64,000 nucleotides of DNA from Halosimplex halophilum (GTDB taxonomy: Archaea > Halobacteriota > Halobacteria > Halobacteriales > Haloarculaceae). The notes under the pieces were generated by a model. The model did no database searches and was not told the origin of the DNA. It saw only the letters and a list, made by a program, of their open reading frames with translations. The DNA lies in contig NZ_ML214297.1 of the NCBI RefSeq assembly GCF_004698125.1, forward strand, positions 1,834,891-1,898,890, in the 5' to 3' direction. Each line of letters starts with the position of its first letter. Position 1 is the first letter of the stretch. This document shows positions 57,334 through 64,000 of this stretch, piece after piece. A program made the position numbers and the translations under genes.

Positions 57334-57740
57334 GCCTTTGCGACGGTCCGCCGTGGCGCGCGCTATCGCGCGCTCTCGTGCGCGCGACCGTAGCCGCGCG
57401 AGGTCTTCGTGAACTGTGTGAACGAAGGCTCGTCGGAGCGTGCTCCGACGGTGGATTCGCGACTCGCGTGTCGCGAATCGGCTGGGGAGGCTCGTGGCCG
57501 TCTGCGGTGCTGTGCGGGGCGGTCTGCGGTGCGGTCCTGGCGGACTGAAAGGGCGAGGCGCGCTCGCGCCGGGAGTCGGCTGAGCGACCCCTACCCGAAG
57601 CGGCCGCGAGGCCGCGAGGGTATGTCGCTCAGCGACCGCGAGCGGGCCGAGGGCTTTCACCGCTTGCTGTCGGCTCTGATAGCGATCACTGCTGGAGAGC
57701 GAACGGCGCGCTCACCCCCGTATGATCACGAATCACCCAC
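57334..57740. repeat. 407-bp gene-free region rich in perfect palindromes
   Basis: Between corA and the TctA-type gene I find no protein-like frame but at least six exact inverted repeats: CTTCGT/ACGAAG (57405-57410, 57422-57427); CGTCGGAGC/GCTCCGACG (57431-57439, 57442-57450); GATTCGCGA/TCGCGAATC (57454-57462, 57471-57479); GGCGCG/CGCGCC (57557-57562, 57565-57570); and GCTGAGCGAC/GTCGCTCAGC (57579-57588, 57624-57633) enclosing GCGGCC/GGCCGC with a GCGA loop (57600-57615). Tandem terminators, REP-like elements or a structured RNA are possible. Confidence 0.7.
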
Positions 57741-59009
57741 TCAAACACCCAGAATCAACGGAACCAACAACACACCCATCAGCGAGGCTCGGCGAGCGCC
57801 GAACTTCACGGGGACCAGGCCGACGACCGTCGACGCCGCGAACACGCCGACGCCGAGCGGGCCGGTCAACACGGCGATCACGACCACGACGAGACACAGC
57901 ACGCTCACAGAGAGCCGCGTGTAGTCGGCCTGACCCACGAGTCGCAGATACCCGTCACCCAGCGTCACCACGAGGACGAACCCGCAGGCCGCGGCAGCGA
58001 GGACGCTCCCGAGCAACAGCGGCAGGTCCAGCGGCACGCCGGCCTCGTCCATCGCGACCATGACGCCGGTCCGGGGCGTCCCGAGGGCGATCAGCGCCAG
58101 CAGTGCGAAAATAGTATTCGCGGTGTTCACGCCGCTGGTCGTGACGATAAACCCGCGCGCACCGTCGGGTTCGCGCTCCGCGCCGATCCCGCCACCGCCG
58201 GGAACGGCGAGCAACGCGACCGTCGCGGCGATGGCGCTGGACACGCCCGGGACGTACCCGACCACCGCGCCGGAGAGGGTCCCCGCGAGCGCGAACCCCG
58301 CGACAGTACGGGGAGCGGTCGTCACCGCGGGGTCGTCCTGCGGGGGGACGCCCTCGCCGGTCAGCGCGTCCAGCAGGACCGGCGCGCCGAACAGCCCGGT
58401 GAAGATGGGCGCGAGCATCCCGCCGGAGTCGACGAGCCCGCCCGGGGGCAGGTCCAGCGCGACCGCGCCGAGCCCGCCGCTGGCCGCGACCGACAGCGCC
58501 GCACCCACTCGCCCGAGGTTCGTCGACTCCGTGGCGACCAGCAGCACGACGACACCGGCCAGCAGGAGCGAGAGGTGCGCCCGCAGCGTCGGGTAGGCCG
58601 CGGTCATCGCCCGGGTCATCGGGATCGCGAGGGGGACCGCGAGCACGACCGCGCCGGCGCTCCCCAGCGCGGACAGCCGGAGCGCCTCGCGACCCCGGCC
58701 GGCCAGGACCAGTCGATGGCCGGGCAGCGCCGAGCTGGCCATCGCCGGGTCCGGCACGCCCAGCGCGAGCGCCGGCACCACGTCGAGGAACGTGTGGACG
58801 GTTCCGGCGGCCAGCATCGCCGCGCCGACGTACCGGACCGGCCCCGGAACCGCGGGCGCGACCCCGGCGAGCAGCAGCGCGAACGTGTTGGCGTGGATCC
58901 CCGGCGTCAGCCCGCTGACGGTCCCCAGGGCGACCCCGCCGGCCACGAACCCGCAGAACAGCAGCGTCGCCGACGGGTCGACGGCCAGCCCGGGGCCCAG
59001 TTGGTCCAT
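57741..59009 (-). CDS. TctA-family (DUF112) permease
   Basis: A 422-residue membrane protein with about 11 transmembrane helices in two halves, with the family motifs GLTPGIHANTFALLLAG (N-terminal) and GYVPGVSSAIAATVALL plus TTSGVNTANTIFALLALIALG (C-terminal). TctA is the large permease of tripartite tricarboxylate transporters; the TctB and TctC partners are not nearby, as is common for the archaeal family, so the substrate is unknown. ATG 59009 precedes the first helix. Confidence 0.85.
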   Translation of the reverse strand: MDQLGPGLAVDPSATLLFCGFVAGGVALGTVSGLTPGIHANTFALLLAGVAPAVPGPVRYVGAAMLAAGTVHTFLDVVPALALGVPDPAMASSALPGHRLVLAGRGREALRLSALGSAGAVVLAVPLAIPMTRAMTAAYPTLRAHLSLLLAGVVVLLVATESTNLGRVGAALSVAASGGLGAVALDLPPGGLVDSGGMLAPIFTGLFGAPVLLDALTGEGVPPQDDPAVTTAPRTVAGFALAGTLSGAVVGYVPGVSSAIAATVALLAVPGGGGIGAEREPDGARGFIVTTSGVNTANTIFALLALIALGTPRTGVMVAMDEAGVPLDLPLLLGSVLAAAACGFVLVVTLGDGYLRLVGQADYTRLSVSVLCLVVVVIAVLTGPLGVGVFAASTVVGLVPVKFGARRASLMGVLLVPLILGV

Positions 59010-59164
59010 CGCGCCGGAGTGGTCCCGGGATGGCAGATAAACTCTGGGTGGCCGGGTCGGTCGCCCCTCGTCTTCGCCGGTATCGAACCTCACCGACCGC
59101 CCCGGAACCGAACCCCACCGGCCGGTCCGGAGGTTTATGTCGGAGAGCGGGACCAGCGACTCGC

Positions 59165-60829
59165 GTGTCCAGAGTAGCCCGGCTCGCGGCGGTCTGTCTG
59201 CTGGTCGCGGGAGCGGTCGGTCCGGCGGTCGGTGCGGTCGCCGACCCCGGAACGCCGTCGAACGTGACGGACGCGACCCGGCCGACGGAGCCGCGGATCG
59301 CGGCGGTCTACCCGAACCCCGTCGCCGACGGCGACCGCGGCGAGTTCGTCGTGATCGACGCCCCAAACGGGACGGATATCGGCGATTACCGGCTCTCCGA
59401 CGGCGACGGCGAACTCGTCCTCCCGAACCGGACAGTCGGCGGTCGCGTCGCCGTCACGACCGCCCCCCGGGCGGTCCGGAACCTCACCCGTCGCCCGGTC
59501 GTCGCGGCGAACGGGAGCGTCGCGCTGGCCAACGGCGGGGAGCGACTCCGGCTCCGGCGCGGCAACGCGACCGTCGCGCGTGCCCGATACCGCGAGGCGC
59601 CCGAGGGGAAGATCGCCCGGTTCGACGACCGCGGCGCGGTCGCGTGGCGACCGCTCGGACGGACGGACCGGTCGGTCGTCACCGCGACCGGAGGAACCGC
59701 GCGGGCGTTCACGCTCCCCGACGCGCCGGGCGTCCCGCTCGACGTGCTTCGCAGTGCCAACAGCCGGATCCTGCTGGCGGGCTACACGTTCACCTCCGGG
59801 CGCGTCGCGCGGGCGCTCGAACGGGCGGCCCGTCGCGGCGTCGACGTGCGCGTCCTCCTCGACGCCGAGCCGGTCGACGGGATCACCGGCCGACAGGCCC
59901 GGCTGCTCGACTCGCTCGCCGACGCCGGCGCCACCGTCGAACTCCTCGGCGGTCCCCACGGCCGCTACGCGTTCCACCACCCGAAGTACGCCGTCGCGGA
60001 CGGCCGCGCGGTCGTGCTGACGGAGAATTGGAAACCAGCGGGGACCGGCGGCCACGCCAGCCGCGGCTGGGGCGCGGTCGTCTCACAGCCCCGGATCGTC
60101 GAGGGGCTCGCCGAGACCTTCCGCGCCGACGCCGACTGGCGGGGCGCCCGCCCGTGGTCGCAGGTCCGGCGCGGCCGCTCGTTCGACCGGGCGGGGGTCG
60201 CGAACGGTTCGTATCCCAGCCACCGCTCGCCCGAGACGGTGCCCGTGAATCGCACCCGGTTGTTCGTCGCCCCGGACAACGCGGGCCCGGCGGTCACCGC
60301 CGCGCTCGCCGGCGCCGACGGGTCCATCGACGTGATCCAGATGAGCGTCGACGGGCGAGACCAGCGCTTCCTCCGCGAGACGCTCCGGGCCGCCCGCCGC
60401 GGCGTCGACGTGCGAATCCTGCTGAGCGGCGCGTGGTACGTCGAGGAAGAGAACCGCCGGCTGGTCGAACACCTCCGCGGCGTGGCCGAGCGCGAGGGCC
60501 TGCCCCTCGCCGCGAAGCTCGCCGAACCCGGGGGCGACTTCGAGAAGATCCACGCGAAGGGGGTCGTGATCGACGGCGACCAGGTGCTCGTCGGCAGCCT
60601 CAACTGGAACGGCGAGTCGGTCCGGAGCAACCGGGAGGTCGTCCTCTCGCTCGAAGGCGAGGCGGTCGGCGAGTACTACCAGGCGGCCTTCGCCGCCGAC
60701 TGGGACGGCGGAGGGAGCGGGCCGTCGCTCCCGGTCGGGATCGCCGCGGGCGTCGGCGGCTGCGCGCTGCTCGCGATACTGGTCGCCCGCCGGATCGACT
60801 TCGGGGAGAACGTGGGCGTCGGCGGCTGA
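59165..60829 (+). CDS. Exported phospholipase D-like protein with lamin-tail-type domain
   Basis: A 554-residue protein: Sec signal (VARLAAVCLLVAGAVGPAVGAV), a beta domain of the lamin-tail type (RIAAVYPNPVADGDRGEFVVID), two PLD catalytic motifs, HHPKYAVADGRAV with N in LTENW (about 275-300) and HAKGVVIDGDQVLVGSLNWNGES (about 460-485), and a C-terminal helix (LPVGIAAGVGGCALLAILVA) with a short basic tail. Both HxKx4D motifs are intact, so nuclease or phospholipase activity at the cell surface is expected. GTG 59165 is supported by a TATA-like gtttatg about 28 bases upstream. Confidence 0.87.
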   Translation: MSRVARLAAVCLLVAGAVGPAVGAVADPGTPSNVTDATRPTEPRIAAVYPNPVADGDRGEFVVIDAPNGTDIGDYRLSDGDGELVLPNRTVGGRVAVTTAPRAVRNLTRRPVVAANGSVALANGGERLRLRRGNATVARARYREAPEGKIARFDDRGAVAWRPLGRTDRSVVTATGGTARAFTLPDAPGVPLDVLRSANSRILLAGYTFTSGRVARALERAARRGVDVRVLLDAEPVDGITGRQARLLDSLADAGATVELLGGPHGRYAFHHPKYAVADGRAVVLTENWKPAGTGGHASRGWGAVVSQPRIVEGLAETFRADADWRGARPWSQVRRGRSFDRAGVANGSYPSHRSPETVPVNRTRLFVAPDNAGPAVTAALAGADGSIDVIQMSVDGRDQRFLRETLRAARRGVDVRILLSGAWYVEEENRRLVEHLRGVAEREGLPLAAKLAEPGGDFEKIHAKGVVIDGDQVLVGSLNWNGESVRSNREVVLSLEGEAVGEYYQAAFAADWDGGGSGPSLPVGIAAGVGGCALLAILVARRIDFGENVGVGG

Positions 60830-60841
60830 CGAAACGGGAAC

Positions 60842-62752
60842 TCAGTCCTCGGCGAACGCGGCGGAACTGCCGAGTTCCTCGTCGATCTCGGCGTCGGCCA
60901 TCTTCTCGACCAGCGCGTCGATGACGGTCTCGCGCATGCCGCGGACGAACTTGATCGAGCCGACGACGAGGTGGCCGCCGCCGCTGACGCCGCCGCCGTC
61001 GACCTCGGCTTTCAGCTCCTCGACCATCGTCGGGATGTCCAGCCGGACGCCGTCGGAACGGAGGACGGCGAAATCCGGACCGTAACCGATGGTGATGACG
61101 GGGTCGCCCGTCTCGGCGACCTTTGAGTCGTGGATCTTGCCGGTCGTCTTCCCGGGCGCGGGGTAGGTGAACCGGTGGGCGTGGTTCTCCACGTCGATGC
61201 GGTAGAGGTGGGCGTCGTTGTCGAGCCGCTCGTGTTCCACGTGGGGCATCGCGGCGTCGAGCTGGCGCTCCACGTCGCGCTCGGCCCGCGTCGCGAGGAA
61301 CGAGACGAGCTCGCGGTGGCGCTCCTCGTCGTCGCAGTCGACGTTGAGCGCGTCGGTGACGAGCTGGCCGCCGTCGTCGTACTTGAGCCAGAAGGTGGCG
61401 TAGTCCAGCGCCTCGCCAACGTCGCGGAGCTCGACCTCGTCGTAGCCCTGCTCGCGGGCGAGTTCGAGGTAGTCGTCCATCGCCTCGGCCTCCGAACGGT
61501 CCGAGAGGCCGGCGACCGCGGGGACGTGTCGGAGGTCGTCCGTGATCGACGGGTCGATCATCCGCGCGAGTTCGACGCACATCATGCCCGTCGTGATCCG
61601 GTAGTCCTCGTCGTGGAGGTAGGGGTTGACGTGCTCGTCGAGCAGGTCGCCGACGGCGTCGGGGTCGGGGTGGTGGTGGTCGACGACGACGATGGGCACG
61701 TCGTAGTGGGCGAGGTTGCGGTAGGCCGGGGTGTCTTCCTCGGTCGACCCGTTGTCGAGCATCAGCAGGAGCGGGAGCCGCTGGCCGTGGCGTTCGCGGT
61801 CCTCCAGGGCGAAGTTCAGGTCGCGGGTCACGTCCTCCATCTCGTAGTAGGGCGCCTTGCTCGGCAGGCGCTTGAGGAGGTGCTGGGCGGCGTCGGGGTC
61901 CTCGTAGGTGTCCGCGATGAACCGCTCCAGGGCCACCTGCATCGGGACGCTCGCGCAGATGCCGTCGCCGTCGGCGTGGTGGCGCATCCGGATGGGACGG
62001 CCCTCCAGAATCTCCCGGCGGAGCCGCTCGGCGACCGCGCGCAGGTCGTCGCGCAGTTTCTCGAAGGCGTCCCACTCGACGAGCGGCTCGGGGTCGTGGG
62101 GTTCGGCGAGGTCGTCCAGTTCGGCGTCCTGTTCGGCGCGGACGCTCTCGGCGTCGTCGCCGTCGAGCACCTGCAGGTCGTCGATCTCGACCTGGACGGC
62201 ACCCTCGCGGGTCTCGACGTAGCCGTCGACGCGGACCACGTCGTCCAGTCGCACGTCCTCGTAGGCGCGGACACCGGCCTCCTCGAAGGCCGTGCAGGGG
62301 GCGATGCCGGTCGCGTCGCGGACCTGGAAGACGGTCGGGCCGCCGGTCTGTTTGATCTGGACGACGACGCCCTCCAGCGTGACCGACTCGCCGACGACAT
62401 CGCCGAGGTCGGCGACGGCGTGGCTGTCGCGGGTGATCTCTTCGACCTCGTAGTCGGGCAGGTCGACCTCGTCGAAGGCCAGGTCGCCGTTCTCCCGCAC
62501 TTCTTCGAGTTCGACGACGAGTTCGTCGCCGACCTCGTACGTCCCGAGGAGGTTCGAGGCGTGGACCAGCCCGGACACGTCGTCCGAGAGGTCGACGAAG
62601 ACGCCGTACTCGACGACGCCGTTGACTTCAGCGAGGTACAGCTCGCCCTCGGAGACGTACTCGAAGTCGCAGTTCGAATCGAGGTCGTAGACGGTCGTCC
62701 CACCGTCGGGGACGGCGACGCCGGAATCCCCGGCGTCAGGTACAGGAGTCAT
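60842..62752 (-). CDS. RecJ-like DHH phosphoesterase with S1 and OB domains
   Basis: A 636-residue protein. An N-terminal S1 RNA-binding domain (about 35-95, YVSEGELYLAEVNGVVEYGVFV), an OB-fold (about 115-180, GVVVQIKQTGGPTVFQVRDATG) and a DHH nuclease core follow: motif I RMRHHADGDGI, motif III DHHHPDPD, and the DHHA1 glycine motif SGGGHLVVGSIKF near the C-terminus. Archaeal RecJ-like enzymes act in DNA repair, replication (GINS-associated) or RNA turnover. ATG 62752 lies about 28 bases from a TATA-like gtttaacc on the complement. The specific role is not shown. Confidence 0.87.
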   Translation of the reverse strand: MTPVPDAGDSGVAVPDGGTTVYDLDSNCDFEYVSEGELYLAEVNGVVEYGVFVDLSDDVSGLVHASNLLGTYEVGDELVVELEEVRENGDLAFDEVDLPDYEVEEITRDSHAVADLGDVVGESVTLEGVVVQIKQTGGPTVFQVRDATGIAPCTAFEEAGVRAYEDVRLDDVVRVDGYVETREGAVQVEIDDLQVLDGDDAESVRAEQDAELDDLAEPHDPEPLVEWDAFEKLRDDLRAVAERLRREILEGRPIRMRHHADGDGICASVPMQVALERFIADTYEDPDAAQHLLKRLPSKAPYYEMEDVTRDLNFALEDRERHGQRLPLLLMLDNGSTEEDTPAYRNLAHYDVPIVVVDHHHPDPDAVGDLLDEHVNPYLHDEDYRITTGMMCVELARMIDPSITDDLRHVPAVAGLSDRSEAEAMDDYLELAREQGYDEVELRDVGEALDYATFWLKYDDGGQLVTDALNVDCDDEERHRELVSFLATRAERDVERQLDAAMPHVEHERLDNDAHLYRIDVENHAHRFTYPAPGKTTGKIHDSKVAETGDPVITIGYGPDFAVLRSDGVRLDIPTMVEELKAEVDGGGVSGGGHLVVGSIKFVRGMRETVIDALVEKMADAEIDEELGSSAAFAED

Positions 62753-62979
62753 TTGTACTCGATACCGCTCCGCCCGCAGTTTAACCTTCGGAAACACATC
62801 GGCGCCCATCTTTCCCCTTGGGGGTACCTACAGGTGCGCTTCGCGCGTCGAGGACACTCCCGATCGAAAACAGAGGAAAAAGCGGGACGTGAATATAGAC
62901 CGTCACGAAACAGGTCACGAAGCGGTTGATTTCAGGTTCACTGGGAACGAATCATCTGCTGAGTAGACGTGCGAAGTGA

Positions 62980-63267
62980 CTACTCGATTTCCAGTTTGCC
63001 ACTTCCGCTAGCCTCCCCATCGGCGTTCTCGTCCCATTCGAGTTCGAACTCGACACTTAATTCAGTCATATTGCCAGCCGGGCCTTCGCGTTCAGCTTTG
63101 ACCTCGAAGGTTGGTCGGGCAGGGGGAGTCAGTGTGACAGACTCGGAGCCCGCTTTTAGGCTGATCGCGTTCCCGCTGTCGAGATTATCCGCAACTTTCC
63201 GAAGGTACGCTGCAATCTCTTCTCGACTCTGGTTGCCTTCCGATTTGAACAGGACTTCTTCAGGCAT
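62980..63267 (-). CDS. amphi-Trp domain protein
   Basis: A 95-residue protein: an N-terminal helical half (MPEEVLFKSEGNQSREEIAAYLRKVADNL) and a beta half ending VEFELEWDENADG, which contains the single conserved Trp of the amphi-Trp domain. Function is unknown in the family. Codon use and GC content are clearly lower than in the rest of the window. A TATA-like cttatcgg lies about 28 bases before the ATG. The gap 62753-62979 shows a GTCACGAA direct repeat (near 62909 and 62922) but no gene. Confidence 0.78.
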   Translation of the reverse strand: MPEEVLFKSEGNQSREEIAAYLRKVADNLDSGNAISLKAGSESVTLTPPARPTFEVKAEREGPAGNMTELSVEFELEWDENADGEASGSGKLEIE

Positions 63268-63339
63268 ACTGTACGATACGCTACCTGCACCGATAAGTGA
63301 ATCCCCATATTACTCGTTCAACCCCGGTGGAGTCAACGT

Positions 63340-64000
63340 CTAGACTGAACGACGTTCATTCACAATGTGATCAACGTAGGTGTCAACCACGTTCTGAATG
63401 ATGGTTTCGCCGGCTTCAGCGGTTGCCTCAGCCGGATCGCCAAGCACACCGTTTCGGGTGATCGTTTTGAACCCCTCGCTCAGAAGGCGAGCGGTAGAAA
63501 TCTCTCCTTCAGGGCCGGATTCGATGTTCTCCAGCCTGACGAGATTCTCATTCACCGCTAACACCACTGCCGTCTCGGCTGCGCCAGCGTGAATCACATC
63601 TTGATCGTAGTCGATTCCCGCCTCGCTGAGGCCATCATTCAGTAACTGCATATGCTCGTCGAGATCAGCGAGGGGAATCACGGTGGCATCGATTTCTCGG
63701 GCGACATCAGGTGCAACAGCCCTGATCGGGCCGAAATTCCCTCCGTGTGTCGGGACTAAGACGATATGTTCGAAGCCGTGTTCATCGAGCGAGCGACAGT
63801 ATCCCCGAACTACATTCATCAGTGTTTCGGGCGGGACAGTAATCGTTCCCGGGAACTCCATATGATGCCCCGAGCAGCCGGGCCGGATCGTTGGCGCAGC
63901 AAGGGCATCCCCCAGATTCTCTGCGATTCGCCGCGAGAGCTCATCACCGTCGAGTGTGTCCATGTTCAACGGGAGATGTGGGCCATGCTGTTCGATCGAA
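63340..64000 (-). CDS. Creatininase-family amidohydrolase, 5' end cut by window edge
   Basis: The frame is open to the right edge; the first visible residues are SIEQHGPHLPLNMDT, the metal-site motif (E-x-H and a later D) of the creatininase/MftE family, so the true start lies outside the window. Further ligands fit GCSGHHMEFPGT and HGGNFG. The visible 220 residues cover most of a roughly 240-250-residue enzyme. Family members hydrolyse cyclic amides or formamides (creatininase, F420/mycofactocin-related). Codon use is AT-richer than upstream genes, as for the neighbouring amphi-Trp gene. Confidence 0.85.
   Translation of the reverse strand, partial: SIEQHGPHLPLNMDTLDGDELSRRIAENLGDALAAPTIRPGCSGHHMEFPGTITVPPETLMNVVRGYCRSLDEHGFEHIVLVPTHGGNFGPIRAVAPDVAREIDATVIPLADLDEHMQLLNDGLSEAGIDYDQDVIHAGAAETAVVLAVNENLVRLENIESGPEGEISTARLLSEGFKTITRNGVLGDPAEATAEAGETIIQNVVDTYVDHIVNERRSV

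Noticed and set aside
57334-57740. Short open frames in the palindrome-rich gap
   Set aside because: They are built from the palindromes themselves, lack promoter or family features, and differ in composition from neighbouring proteins.
63340-63969. Treating TTG 63969 as the start of the creatininase-family gene
   Set aside because: The frame continues upstream to the window edge with the conserved EQHGPHLP metal motif, so the true start lies outside the window.

Overview
The window is a high-GC (roughly 69-70%), gene-dense chromosomal segment of a halophilic archaeon (class Halobacteria). The evidence is acidic predicted proteins, Tat-exported lipoproteins with a twin-arginine motif and a lipobox, TATA boxes about 27-30 bases before start codons (leaderless transcripts), GTG starts with GTGA/ATGA stop-start overlaps, and families typical of haloarchaea: split NuoJ1/NuoJ2, cox-cluster DUF proteins, a Bat-like PAS/GAF/HTH_10 regulator and an amphi-Trp protein. 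The genus cannot be fixed from sequence reading alone. No rRNA, tRNA, CRISPR array or complete insertion sequence was seen. All family and DUF names come from recognition of the translated sequence; no database was searched.

Layout. 0-2 kb: an edge-truncated zinc-ribbon gene, a hairpin-rich non-coding stretch that may be a structured RNA, a Tat lipoprotein and a truncated hemoglobin. 2-6.7 kb: a leftward operon (HTH regulator, small Cys protein, fixA-fixB-fixC-fixX, SdhC-like cytochrome b) expected to move electrons from an electron-transfer flavoprotein to membrane quinone. 6.8-10.3 kb: a large Bat-like sensor-regulator and Hsp20. 10.4-12.8 kb: two divergent paralogous lipoproteins and a CoxG-like protein.

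12.8-26.5 kb is the most unusual part. A zinc-ribbon/HTH protein faces an ABC importer operon (Tat lipoprotein binding protein, fused permease, ATPase), and repeat-based operator candidates lie between them. Convergent to the importer is a leftward gene set: a DoxX/DoxD-like membrane protein, an IPT/TIG-like repeat protein without a signal peptide, a cytosolic 4,5-dihydroxyphthalate-decarboxylase-like protein, CoxG, a molybdenum hydroxylase (large, FAD and 2Fe-2S subunits) and a second decarboxylase-like protein. I read this as an undescribed uptake-and-oxidation module for an aromatic or heterocyclic substrate. The large subunit has threonine where the family normally has its catalytic glutamate.

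26.8-39.6 kb: small membrane protein, MscS channel, one-Cys-type peroxiredoxin, Tat lipoprotein, the distal half of respiratory complex I (nuoJ1-J2-K-L-M-N without nuoA-I upstream), and a terminal oxidase cluster (subunit I plus DUF7520, DUF6684 and DUF7541 proteins and a 38-residue membrane protein). 39.8-49 kb: a 983-residue DUF7527-type protein with a long disordered middle, a winged-helix regulator, purA with a 23-bp tandem repeat at its 3' end, a GCS2-type ligase, zinc-ribbon microproteins and a DR2241-family Fe-S protein.

48.9-62.8 kb: HtpX protease coupled to a beta-propeller lipoprotein, an HTH/DUF7521 pair, CbiX chelatase, CysS, a lipoprotein, CorA, a palindrome-rich 400-bp gap, a TctA-type permease, a phospholipase-D-like exoprotein and a RecJ-like DHH phosphoesterase. 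From about 62.8 kb the GC content drops visibly (amphi-Trp protein and an edge-truncated creatininase-family gene), which may mark an island boundary.
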